Source of the DNA: Paramacrobiotus metropolitanus
Taxonomy: Eukaryota > Tardigrada > Eutardigrada > Parachela > Macrobiotidae
Direction of reading: 5' to 3'
DNA length: 64,000 nucleotides
Assembly (NCBI RefSeq): GCF_019649055.1
Contig: NW_026570261.1
Coordinates: 930,001-994,000, forward strand
The notes beneath the pieces are model-generated. The model saw nothing but the letters and a program-made list of their open reading frames with translations. It searched no databases and was not told the origin of the DNA. Positions within the stretch are counted from its first letter, which is position 1. Each line of letters begins with the position of its first letter. Positions 22,148 through 33,304 of this stretch are shown in pieces. A program made the translations under genes and the position numbers.

Positions 22148-22420
22148 TGAAAAATGGAAATAAACTTGTGCCGTTCTTGTTATTTACCCGTACAGAAAGC
22201 AAACATGTAGTGCAAAACACAACCACACAGCGGTACGACAAACACACACCGATACTAAATAATGAGATTCCAGGAACAAAATCTACAAATCACGAACCGG
22301 AAATGGGAAAGTTTTCTGAATAGAACCCATACCAAAAAAATCTCAAAAATTACAAAATTTGCGGCAGTATTTAGGAAAAAATACAAACATTTGACCGCTT
22401 TTCGCAGACATTTTGCCCAT

Positions 22421-23316
22421 TCAATGTCTCTCCGTGAAGCGAGTTACCATCTGCGCCATCATGCGATTGTTCTCGTACAGCGCTTCCCGATCTTTTAATG
22501 ACTGGTCCAGTTTTCGCGATTCCAGATCAAGCCGTTTTTCTTCGAGTCAAAGTTTTTCGCGTTCGATGTCTAGCTTGGCCTCCTCCAGTTTACGATCAGC
22601 CAACTTTTCATCCCGCTTATCGGTGAAATATCCCGCAGCAGCTGCTTGCCAGGATCCTTTTCGTTCTTTGTTGGGTTTTGATTCTTTTGCCTTCTGAGTC
22701 AGGTTGACAGCCGCGTTGAATTCATCGTCGGTGTTAGGTTCTTCCTCCGGTACTTGCTCCACTGTAAAATATTTATGTCGCTACTTATGTTTTCTGTTTA
22801 GTTGAAATTCCTCCTGGTTAATTATGAAACAGTCAACATTTTACTCACGCTGCTTTCGCTTTTTCCGGCTGTTTTTGGCTGCACACATAAGTTTCGGCTC
22901 ATGACGGTCTCTTTTGTGATCTGCTTCAGTTTTCTCCTTTTCCTGGGACCTTGCGTGCTCTTTTTCCAATTGACAGATTTCCAGGAGAAGGATTTCTTTT
23001 TCAGTAAAATTCCCGTCTTCAGAATCTCACGTTAGCTTTTCCCAGTTCGGATTGTCTTTTTTGAACTTGGCAATCATCGTCGCGACATGATCTCGTATTG
23101 CCCGTGGAGTATGCAGTCCACACCATCTTTCTTGCATTCTTCATAAATGTTTTCCCACATTTTGCCTCTTTTGTTTGTCTGGATGCTGTATCCTGCGTGG
23201 AAGCGGTAAGACCGAAGAACTCCACACTCTTCGTCGTGCGTCCAAACATGCCTTTTGCGCTTCTCTGGGTTCTTCTCTTGTGAAGTCCCTTGCGGTGCTT
23301 CCGGTTCCACAGACAT
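22421..23316 (-). pseudogene. Harbinger Myb-like accessory gene, broken
   Basis: Exon 1 is 23316-22849 and exon 2 is 22761-22421, with GTGAGT..ACAG borders and matching phase. The N-terminal half has the trihelix/Myb-like pattern (KRHVWTHDEEC, then QTNKRGKMWENIYEECKK, then a RAIRDHVATMIAKF block). The C-terminal half is a charged coiled coil (KLADRKLEEAKLDIEREK, then LESRKLDQSLKDREALYENN) that in this family contacts the transposase. There is one frame change (near 23115, before the RAIRDHV block) and two in-frame TGA codons, near 23035 and 22545. As written the protein would be truncated. Confidence 0.75.
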
Positions 23317-23716
23317 ATTTGGGTTCCACAATGGTTATCGTCTCAGTAAATTAAACAACAATGGAATAGCTGATAATTCGGGATTTGGACAAATTTGCAT
23401 GGAATAATTACTGAGCGCATAAAAATTTTATGAAGTGTCGAAATGCTAATAAAATTTTCTTTTGTTGAATCGAGTGGGCAAAACGATGGTTATAGGAAAA
23501 ATGAACCATGGGCCTAATAAACGCACATGCCATAGGTATTCAGCATATGCCGTTATAGAGATCCGGCGTAGGGCGGATAGTTTTTACGCGTCACAGCATG
23601 ACGCTAGGTTACAGCTGCTAACGTCGCGAACGGACGTAAAACAACCCGGAACCGAAGGTTCCACATGGAACCGAAGCCGAACTCAACACAAACCGTGCAA
23701 TCTGAAATAGGCTATA

Positions 23717-24467
23717 GTATAATGCAGTACTGCTACAACATGTGCTACACCACGTGCACATGGTGTAGCATGTGGAAGGTGGCCGCTCGGCAGTCGGCAC
23801 GATTGACGAACTGAGCAGAAAATTGTTAATGATGAATCATCTTTACAGTACAAGTACAGATAGGCACTGCGATGTACAACAGATACACAATAATTTTATA
23901 CGAGTTGTGTGCTACAATACTTTAATTTCCAAAGCGCGATAACAATATCAGGAGCTAGCTCCGGTTAGTACAAAACAACCTTCTCGACGGTACCGTCACC
24001 GTCACGGTACCTATAAGTCTATAACAAAAGTGGTATTTCCACGTTGAAATTGCTAAAGAAATGTTTTGCTTTAAAAGCTCATGGCGCGATTACTCGAGTT
24101 ATTACTTGTACTACGTACAATTCTAAAACAGCTTAGCATTTCTATTAGTCTGTACTCAGTAGCCATCGAAGTAATAAAACCCACAAACGCGGGCGCACCA
24201 CTTTACAGTCGAAATTTTAAGCGTTGTTCTGAATATATTGAAAATATACTGCCGAGCTGTGCCTTTTACAAAGTAGCATTACTCTATGTACTAAAATAAG
24301 CAGATCGGCTGAGCGAATAATATAACTCAGCATTAGAATATTCAGGCGAAATTTAAAAACTGGAAAAATAGACTGAATACGGAATGTAAGCGACCATGGC
24401 ACGGAGGCACAAACGGTTTGGATAACGTTCAACGCATAAAGTTGCGAATGCCAACGTTCCTTTCACT
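23717..24467. other. Intergenic with a hairpin
   Basis: No gene. TGCTACACCA at 23743-23752 is inverted at 23761-23770 around CGTGCACA; this is a short palindrome that includes an E-box CACGTG. A second small palindrome, GGTACCGTC..ACGGTACC, lies at about 23989-24011. Confidence 0.4.
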
Positions 24468-24828
24468 TTATGTTGATTGGGCTTGTTCAATGTAGTCCAA
24501 GAATTCTTTGTATTTTTTCTGGCAGTCGTTGTTCGGCGGTGAGTAACATGCCAGACACATTTTCACGGAGTTTTCCGGATCGGATACGGAAGTCGGAAAG
24601 TACAGTTCGTCCGCGTTGACAAGCAGCTACGATGGACTCTTGAGACTCGCTATACTGTATATTCCGTCATTCTGAATGACCACTCCATCTGTTTGAACGA
24701 GATGTGTGTGGCATTTGATGAGCACTTTCCCTTTTGTACAGTTGACAAATAAAGGAGCACCAAGAGGACAGGGTAAGTGACTATCGATACACGATGGAAG
24801 GGGGATAGCCGGCGGAAATGTACGTTGA
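24468..24828 (-). pseudogene. Decayed C-terminal copy of the LRR-protein family
   Basis: From a CTTGCAG acceptor at 24829, the text HLPCPLGAPLFVNCTKGKV matches HLVCPLGAPLHVNCTAGMV of the 12505 gene. Later CYSPPNNDCQKKYKEFLD matches its displaced tail (YYSAPNNPCQAKYRVFLN), and a block in a second frame gives ESQESIVAACQRGRTVLSD. A stretch of about 30 residues between them is missing and the frame changes more than once. It lies downstream of A2, as the intact LRR gene lies downstream of A1, so the pair was probably duplicated together. Confidence 0.7.
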
Positions 24829-24994
24829 CTGCAAGAAGTTTACTTTTGTTTCCCATTCTATTTAAAACGCATGGCTGTTTGAGCGGTTTTAAGTGCTGAT
24901 GTTTGAGCGCTTTTAACTTTTCTTTTAACGCGATTCGCCATAAAATTGGTCAGTGATGTTTGTTTCTGAAATAGCGGACAAAACAACATGGGAT

Positions 24995-26930
24995 TTACAA
25001 CATGTTAGAATTGTTTAGCGTGTACTGTGTCATTACGATTAATCGTTAATTTCGTGGCACGAAACGTGTCAGTGTTCGTAAACGCACTTTTCGATCCAAA
25101 TAGCCATGTACATAAATACTGCTCAAGAATATTATATTAATCACTGTATATGCTTTAAGAAGATGGTTCAGTGCGTATTGGAAAGGACTGTACAGAAAAC
25201 GCTCGTTGTATTACCACGCATGATTTTTGAATGAACATGCAACAAAAACAAACAGTTTGGCCGGCTTGCGGGCGTTCAAAGGAATAAATTTTGGCCTAAA
25301 TCCTTCATGGACTTTACCGCATCTAAAATGAATCCATTCAGAGCGAAATTAGGTACAGAAGCGCTGGCAACAGCATCAACGGTACCTCCGTCATCGCTGG
25401 CCGTTTCGGGAACTGATTCTTCAGTACTGTCCTCTGTAAATGCACTGCATTACGTCAGCTTGCTTCACAACATTACGATTCTTGCACTGATAAGGAACCA
25501 TTGCTATTATTACGCCTTACCAGAAGACACGCTCTCATCCCGGCGTTGCCGCTCAAGAGCTGGCGCGAGTGATACTGACCGTTAGAAGCGCAAGACACAC
25601 AACCAAGTTCCACATTTCCATAACGTATTCGCGTGACACGGCTGGAGAAACGAAAAATGCAAAGTTCGACTGTAAGCTTTGATCATGTAAAGATTCAACT
25701 GAAACCGCGTAGTGTGTACTTTAGCGCGTTTTTATGGCGGCAGTTGTTGTCATGCGGAAAAATCCGGTTTGAAGCCGCATGTACAAGCTTGTCCGGTAAT
25801 TTCCTACGTAAAGGTACAGCTAGCGCGAAATTTGCGCTTAAAACGATGGCCACGTCACTACGCTTTATCTGATCTGCCTAAATCCGCTCCGCAGTTAGAT
25901 TGTCCATTACCACACGGACCGCTTTTAGCCACCTTTCGCCAGGCAGTTACTGTTATTCTCATTGAATTATATGGCATGTACCAAGCCACCAGCCAGCGAA
26001 ATGCAAGTTACGTGTTTAAACAGTGTGGCGTGGCGCGCCGTAGTGTGAATTTAGGCATAACACGCAAATCTGTGTAGTTCGCTGTATTGATTCGTCAGAA
26101 ATTACCGGACAAGCTTGTACGGTCTATTGATTAACATTATCATATTATGTAGTCGGTTTGATTTATTTATTCTTAGTAATCTCACCAACAGTGGAATGAA
26201 ACCAAAACATGATGAAAACCCGATAAACATATGATCAGTGCATGATCCAGGCGTTGTTGACCATACAAATGTAACCGGTAACAATATTAAGGAAATGATT
26301 CGCTATATGGTACCAAACTGGTGTAAATGAACAAAAACCGTTCGCTTTCTCGCATCTCCTAACACTTTTTTACATTTATTTCCGATAAACGTGCTCAGTC
26401 ATGCTGCGTTCATGGTAAGCTGGTCACAACAGAAAGCCACAACTTGATGATCCTCCTCGGCAACCGCTTTATGATCCTCCTCGGCAACCCCGGACATGTT
26501 TCCCGTGTTCCCCTGCCACCATGCCCAAAAACGGTAACTGCCATGTATTCATATAGTGTAGAATCGTAGTTTATTGTATCATACTGGTGACGGAATGTGA
26601 TGAATTGAAACTAGAGGAACACCAAAAACAGGCGAAAGTTGCTAAGAAGATTACAACAAAAGTCACAAAAGGAACGTAACAAAAGTACAGGAAACACGCC
26701 AACTAAATATGCAGCAACCCTTCGGGGAAGGGGTGACACGAAGGTTAGACGAAAAAGGGAAAATGTTAACTTCGCATCAGTTATCTAGGTGTTATATCCT
26801 TCGACATATGTATTCAGGTCTGTCATAGTGCGCAGACACCACATTTTGCTCATGTCGAAAAAAAAACAAGTTTAGGATAAGTTGATAGCCACAGAGTTAA
26901 CGATGATTCGGATGACCTTGACCGATCACG
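24995..26930. repeat. Duplicated 3' flank of the A2 unit
   Basis: 24995-25385 aligns with 34325-34700 (shared GATTAATCGTT, TTCGTGGCACGAA, ACCGCATCTAAAATGAATCC), and 26562-26930 aligns with 34720-35099 (AACACCAAAAACAGGCGAAA). The middle part, 25386-26561, is absent from the A3 unit. However 26121-26560 has a match beside A1, so A3 probably lost it. A MITE lies inside. No gene seen. Confidence 0.6.
25784..26117. mobile_element. MITE, mariner-like ends
   Basis: A 334 bp unit with perfect 20 bp inverted ends (CAAGCTTGTCCGGTAATTTC) flanked by TA on both sides, as for Tc1/mariner-type insertions. There is no open frame of note. The assignment to mariner rests on the TA flank and is tentative. Confidence 0.65.
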
Positions 26931-29912
26931 TCAAAATGCTCTTGGGTTGAATGGCAGTTCCTTGCACGCATTTAATAAATGCATTTGGAATCTACTAAAG
27001 CGCAACTTCTCAAAGTCCCACAGGTCCGCTGCTGCCCAGTAATTGTCACGCAAAAGGTTTTCGTCGAACGTATGCCTGCGAAACGAGAAAACAGACGTGT
27101 TGCATTTCTCAGCTTTGATAGAACGTCCTCTAAAATGATGACAAGGAGCAGAATGTGGCCGTCGCTTACATTTGCAAGAACTGCCGGAAATGCTGCCAAC
27201 CTTCTGGATAATTCACTGTTTCCGTCATCACACTGAACTGCTGGCGAATTTTCTCGGTAATGGATTCCACTGGAGGCAAATTCTCTTCTACCACTGTCAT
27301 AACATAACGAAGGATATCATCATCCAGATCGTTAGCTTCGTCGAACCAAAGGATCGGCAGCGTAACCGAAATCTTTTCTCGATGCCACGGTACAAAACGA
27401 TCCAAATAATGCTGAAGGCAATCGCAGAAAATTTCTTTGATACGATAGTTGCAGACCAGCAGCTGTTGGCAATAGGGTGCTAAAATCGGCAGGTTAATCA
27501 TATAATGATCCACAGGAAAGTGGTAACAATGTAGTTCAGACGGTGCAACGCAGTTTTTAATGATAATTTTGGGTATCTCGATCGTTTTCAGTTCGAAGAG
27601 AGATGCCATAACGTTGAGCTCAACGAAAGTATTATCGCCGCGTCGACCCACATTCAACAGCGCCAACGTCCGCGTGGACTGCTCAACGCTGTGATCGATC
27701 AGGCAAGCAAAATAATATTCTTCCGTTTCCCGCAAGCCTGACGGATACTTTCGTATGGTCTGGAAATCGATGATCACCAACGCCGAGTCGGAGGCGTCTA
27801 TTATTGCCTTCCACACGTGACACACCCTAGAGTACAAATGCCGTCAGTCTATTACAAGATTTACAACATAATCCTACTTTTTCGCTGAAAGCAGAAAACT
27901 AGAACAAACTGCATCATAGTACTTTTCAGATTGAGGCTGATTCCACATACTCGTGTTGTAAACAATTTATAGAATACGGTGTGCAGTATCACCATACGAT
28001 AGGGCATAGATTAGAGTACAGTATATAAGCAAAAAATATATTGGGTAAATTACTATCTGTGACAATTGCCGCACGGCGATTTGCGATTGCAGATCTATTA
28101 AGTCATAGGTAGCGTTACCTGTCACACAGCCTCGTCCAAATTATAGTCAACAATTACTAAATTTTAAATACGTAGAAGAAATCAAATAAATTTTGTTTCA
28201 AACTTTGCGTTGATGACTTGGTGTATGGGAATGTAATCACAAATGTCGTGCTTCCCTCTATTTTTATTTTTTCTGACTTTTTTACCTTTTAGCCACAGCG
28301 CGAGAACAGCAGTCCAGTTGCAACAGTACTTCCGGCAAGATGGTAATGGCAACCTTTCCTGGCATGTGCGTCATGTCGCCTGTAGATTTTGACAGAAATC
28401 GCTGACAGCCAGCAACCACAGCGATAATGTGTATGCGATAGCAGTAATTACTTAAAGCCCTACATATATGTTAGCGGCGATACGTTCGCCGTTCAGTTTT
28501 CCGCATTTACCAGCTAAGAAAAATTCAGTATCTACATCCAGCAAGCCGCTGGATAGTGCGCAGAATTACCAAATTAACCTGAACGAGTGAACTGGCCAAC
28601 GTTTGGATGGAGAGCTCCAATCTGCTCGCAGGTAGGCCGGCTACAATAATCGGCTTTTGGAAGTCCCGTAGAAATATTTCGGCATGAACATGGTGCAAAC
28701 CATGTTCTCGTAATCGCGTCCAAAGTATGCCAACACGGGAAACCGAAGCCATTCCGTGCTGCTGCTATAAAGGCAAACAGTAGGAAAACAAAAACATTAT
28801 TGTAACGTTATACGTACACATATGCAACTGCAGTACTTCGATTGCAATTTTCCGGTACTTGGACTATGTAAGTGCTCAGTCAACGATATTGGTATACACT
28901 GTACAGCCTTTACAGAGCACATAAAAAATGAATAGGAATAGAATTATAACGCGGGGATGCGACGTGTATTGTAGAGGACTACTAACTTAGATCGGACGTT
29001 TTATGTAATTAAGCCCCCTGTTTCAGTTGTAGAACTCTGATGAATTACAGGTATTTCTAGTAGATATGCCGCGTGCCCTTAAATGCGTCAATTATAAAAA
29101 TATTACTGTGAATGCTAACTTGTCGCGCTTCCGTTACCTAGCATATAGGCATTCCAGCACGCTTCCACTTCGCGTTCGGGGTACCTATAATAACGCGCGA
29201 GATTCTCCGCGGCCGTTAACAGCCTCTGTTCGCACTCTGCCGAGAACTGACAGCTTTCCTCTAGTCCATTCCTGTACAGTCTCCACTGATCAAGCCCCAC
29301 AAAGAGCCAGAAAATCCTATCGTCTTCCAGCTTCACGAAGAACCGATGCCATGTCCATCCGTATAACGAATATCCGGCGGCGCTGAAAACCAACTGAACA
29401 AATCTCAGCATCTCGTAGTCGTTCACTTTCCGTATGAAGTGAATAAATTCCGATCGAACAGTTAGTTTGATAATGGGTATTTCGTGCATTCGTCCCCATA
29501 ACGAAAGCTGCTCAGCCGGCAGATGCTCAATAATTTGCCATAGGTGTACTACGTATCGGGTCTCTGATTCCCCAGTCTCCTCTGTTAGAACGGCATAAAG
29601 CAGTTTCATCCTGTCAAATAATGTTCCACGACGGAGAATATATGGTCCGTTATCAGTCTTCCGCACAGCAACATGGACAGTGCTTGTGTTACCGGCTTGT
29701 GGCTCGCAGAAGAGATGCTGCCATACATATTGCGAATGGATCCAACAAGGTGCCAGCTCTACACAGTCAAAATCTACGTACACGTTATCCCCGTCAATAT
29801 CCTGAATGTACGCCAGCATCCACACATCATCACCGCGATTAATCAGCACTGTGTTGCCCAGATTGGCCTGGCGGTTATCAGTATTCCTCTTTCCATGCCA
29901 GAAGTAATCCAT
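26931..29912 (-). CDS. Tudor-like/F-box protein A2
   Basis: Predicted as join(29912-29138, 28764-28579, 28379-28286, 27826-27170, 27075-26931), 618 aa and uninterrupted. Start is the ATG of MDYFWHGKRN; the four codons upstream open only with TTG. Tudor-like segment at residues ~18-68 (LINRGDDVWMLAYIQDIDGD). Exon 2 gives the Cys motif TWFAPCSCRN..YCSRPTCEQ. F-box ILPEVLLQLDCCSRAVAKR/VCHVWKAIID is split by the phase-2 intron after the Arg codon. The C-terminal module has TRTLALLNVGRRGD, LPILAPYCQQLLVCNY, WQHFRQFLQ, and DNYWAAADLWDFEKLRFSR. Very close to A1 and A3, so a recent duplicate. Confidence 0.82.
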
Positions 29913-30080
29913 AATTCCGTTCAATGTTATTGCTATACTGCGTTTTTTTTCTGGCGTATAGTTTTATCACTGGCCCCTTCGGGTAAAGTCACAAGGGGAT
30001 CAGTCAAAAACAATTTTTTTCTGTTTATTTCAACATTTATAAATTAGCGGTATAGACCAGTAACAGCCATTGCGTGCAGT

Positions 30081-30130
30081 GTGCACTGCAGACTGAATCC
30101 ACCAATCGAGAATGGCTGCGCTAAACCGAA
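30081..30130. promoter_or_regulatory. Shared upstream motif, A2
   Basis: GTGCACTGCAGACTGAATCC, then ACCAATCGAGAATGGCTGCG, at the same distance from the A2 start as in A1 and A3. It is the most diverged A-gene copy. Confidence 0.45.
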
Positions 30131-30781
30131 AAGGAACTAAACCGGAACGCGGCGTGAGTACTGGGCACCGTTGATGGAGTGGATAAGCTTATATGGATTT
30201 TTTCTGGTATAGTTTAAGCTGTTCTGTTTACTTCGTATCTTTGTTATAGGAATGCCTTTTGCAGTTTGTTTCATAAATGTTTCCTAAATTTGTTTTACTG
30301 CATTTTAGCCGGGATTCTTATGCCCTTTTCAAATGTTCAAAGCATCGTTACAGAAGGTGTACCGAAGTCGTTTAAATAAACTGGTGGTGACGTTTTAGAA
30401 TTTGGACTCAATGTATCCCTAAAAAATCTATAAAAATACAATTGTGTAAGTGCAATACAGTTGGCTAAGTTGCGCAAGAGTCTACGTTCAATCGAAATTT
30501 TAATTTTAAGCGTAAATAATCGTTGTTGCTTTAAGTTAGCAAATATTAGTGTACAAAATTGTTTTCTTCTTTTCCAACAGAGTCAGTTCTTAAAACGCGT
30601 TAACAGAAGCAAAGCTTGCACACCATATGCGACGCCATTGAAAGTTGATTATTGGTCACATACCCGAATCAACGAAAAGGAATATAGCTTCCTCTGAGCA
30701 GTGAGGTATCGCTTTCGATTAACATACAAGAAAGGACGGAGACACCGAAGGGATTTTTCCACATCTCGCTTGGTGTCTGCT
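30131..30781. other. Intergenic, no gene seen
   Basis: Spacer between the A2 upstream region and the B1 stop codon; no exon or repeat recognised. Confidence 0.35.
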
Positions 30782-33304
30782 TCAGTCTTTGTAGTAAGCG
30801 TCCAGTACGGCGCAGGTCAGCCGGTTCAACGATGACACGTCCAGTTGCCGTAAGTCGACTTGATCCCAGTATTGTGGGCTGCCATCGGCGCAAAAGCTGT
30901 TGAACCTGAGGAAGATGCAGCTATTACCTTCAGTCAAACTATTACTACATATATTGTCTGTGAACATTTGCATGAAAAGAGTAACTCACATGCTCCCTGT
31001 AGCTCATAACTAACTGTCTAACGGTGTGAATTTTCCATAACTGCTCAGGCCTGAGTACGTAATCGTCTTATTCTGAATATAACCATGCAGTTTTCGGTGC
31101 GAAATCAACTACCTGGTGCGCGATTTAACAAAGCGTCTGTTGTTACAAAGAAAAGGAAGTCTACAAGACAACTTAAAAGAAGCAAATCTCCAGATATCAT
31201 GTGCAGACGCGTCAAGCGATAAGTAGTGGCCTGACTTACATCCGGATGAAGCAGCCAATCCCCGCCCACTGATCGGAATAATCGAACGTCCGTACCCAGC
31301 GCGAATGTATTGTTGTGACCTTCTCCAACACGCGCTGCGTAACGGCCGGACAACTGTCGTTGAGCCCTGCTAAGAAGCGCCGAGAATGCTCTGCGGCTGT
31401 GTCCGTGCAGCGGAAGCGCAGCAACGGAGCAACAACAATATCCAGCCGTCCTCCACCGATATTCCACAGAAAGGCCTCTTCGTCTCGTGGCCACACCACT
31501 CCGGTATGGTAGGCGTGGAAGCTGATCTGACAGGAGGCGGTGTAGTTGATCAGCCACAGCTCGACACACGCCGACATCCATCCACGCGCGGCCGACGACA
31601 GCGCCTGGCATTCGTAGTTCCGACCAGTTCGATCGTTAGCCCGCAGCTCCAGAAACGGCAGGCCAACGAACGACGGATCCTCGTTGCCGTTTTTGGCGAT
31701 GAGCAGTGGCAGGCGTAGACCTTTCTTTCTCACTGTACCGCCGAAAAGCTGCATTCGTAAAGCGAACTCGTCACTGCGGTAGCCGCGCTGTTGAACGAAA
31801 GAGCGCTCTTCAGGTGTTCTTTCGTCAACCAAAGCCACTGCTCGCGTGTTCGCCGAAATGCTGCCTTCCAGCAATAAGGAGAATGTATATGCTTCGTTAG
31901 CGCAAAATGCCATAGTAACCAACCGACCCCAAGGATCACTTTCGGGCAGCGGGCTGATGACGAAAATCACGTGACGTCTGCTGGCTGGTTCACGCTCCAC
32001 CAGTCTCCAAAGTGCACATACGCTGCAAACGATTATCAACGGAGAATCAGATTACAAATTGGAGAAATACTGAATTTCCGTCACAGTTTACCAAAAAAGT
32101 CAAACAAGTGATCATAGGATAACTTGTTGAACCGGTGATTGGCTTGGAGCGTTAGCCTCTCGTCAGTCGTCTTGGGTTCTTTTATATAATCTTATGTATT
32201 TTAATGTCGGTGCTTGTTGGTTGATATGATTCTATGACTTACTGGCTGATCCTAAACTTAGTAAGTATATCCAGATCCCACAAAACGCACTGAAGAACAT
32301 CAGCAGACAGATGAGTGATGCCCATCTCTTCGCTTTCTGCAAGAACATCAGTGTTATCAATGGAAGGTGTCACGTTAGCCGTTGAAACTGTCGCTGCTAC
32401 TTCACCAACCATCAGGGACTTCACCAACCATCCAACCATCCGTTGGACATTTCGCAACCGTCAAGCTGACTCGCAGCTGGAGATCCAGTGGCTGTTGCTC
32501 GGAAAGGTACTGCTGACATGCTTCCTTCAAAAAGCTCACGGTCCAGAACATACTACGCCCAGCGGCGTCCGCGTGTATTTCAGCACAGATGAACGTCACC
32601 GTGTCGACTGCCGCTCGCACAAACGTCCGAACACTAAACACATGATGTTCGCCCGTCTGATAATGCTCCCCCGTGCAGCGAAAAGAGAACCCATCCAAAC
32701 CGAACGTAAATTTTTTGAATCGACAACTAGCACTGCAGGGGCGGCTCCCCTGATCCAGCGCTAATTGGCATGTCTCAGCAAGGAACTTTGGCATAAACTT
32801 TACGTGGCGCAAGCGATACGGCTGGCCGAAATCGACGATATGCTTCCGGTAGACGAGCCCGTGAGCCCTTGCGAAAAAGCTCGGCTTGCCATCCACGGAT
32901 GGCAGCTGTGAAATGAGATGTCGCACCGGCACGATGCGGCGGTCGAGTGAATTATCCAGGTAGACGGCGCAGAACATGCAGCGCAAATCCTCGATGATCG
33001 TGGCGCACCGGAAACTCAGCGACCCCCGTACTTCGTCTCGCAGCGCCACATACGCAGGAAACCCGGGCAATTTCAGTAGATCAAGATCGCCGATAAAGTG
33101 ATGCGGCCAGAGATGCTTAGCATGGATCCACTGTGCACTGACTGTGCCGGCATCGAAGTCAACGAAGAAACGGTCGCCCTCAATATCCTGAACGTATCCC
33201 AACCACCACTGGCCGTTGTCGCGCTGCACCACCACCGTATTCCCGTAGTTGATTTCCGGCGTACCCGAATGCAGCTCTCGAAAGTAACGTAATGTGGCCG
33301 GCAT
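30782..33304 (-). CDS. Tudor-like/F-box protein B1
   Basis: Predicted as join(33304-32425, 32336-32243, 32022-31240, 30905-30782), 626 aa. Exon 1 (293 aa) opens MPATLRYFRELHSG and carries the Tudor-like segment (NYGNTVVVQRDNGQWWLGY, QDIEGDRFFVDFD, SAQWIHAKHLWPHHF). The 94 nt exon 2 gives the F-box HLSADVLQCVLWDLDILTK..ISH/VCALWRLV, with the same length and intron phase as exon 3 of subfamily A. Exon 3 is the C-terminal module (LPLLIAKNGNEDPSFVG, SACVELWLINYTAS) and exon 4 ends QLDVSSLNRLTCAVLDAYY. The exon 1 donor is chosen among repeated GTTGGTGAAG motifs because it alone keeps phase 1. The small Cys-rich exon of subfamily A is absent. Confidence 0.8.

Larger units (their letters stand above)
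20711..23713. mobile_element. PIF/Harbinger DNA transposon, 3.0 kb
   Basis: Terminal inverted repeats are perfect over 20 bp: AGCCTATTTCAGATTGCACG at 20711-20730 and its complement at 23694-23713. The flanking triplet ATA at 20708-20710 and 23714-23716 is the likely 3 bp target duplication, the length typical of Harbinger. Inside are a + strand DDE transposase and a - strand Myb-like gene, the classical two-gene layout, here convergent. The perfect ends imply recent movement. Confidence 0.85.

Noticed and set aside
23743-23770. Hairpin with E-box as a microRNA precursor
   Set aside because: The stem is only 10 bp with an 8 nt loop, too short for a precursor.
26446-26490. Tandem duplication of ATGATCCTCCTCGGCAAC
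   Set aside because: A single small local duplication in a non-coding flank; no larger array or function indicated.
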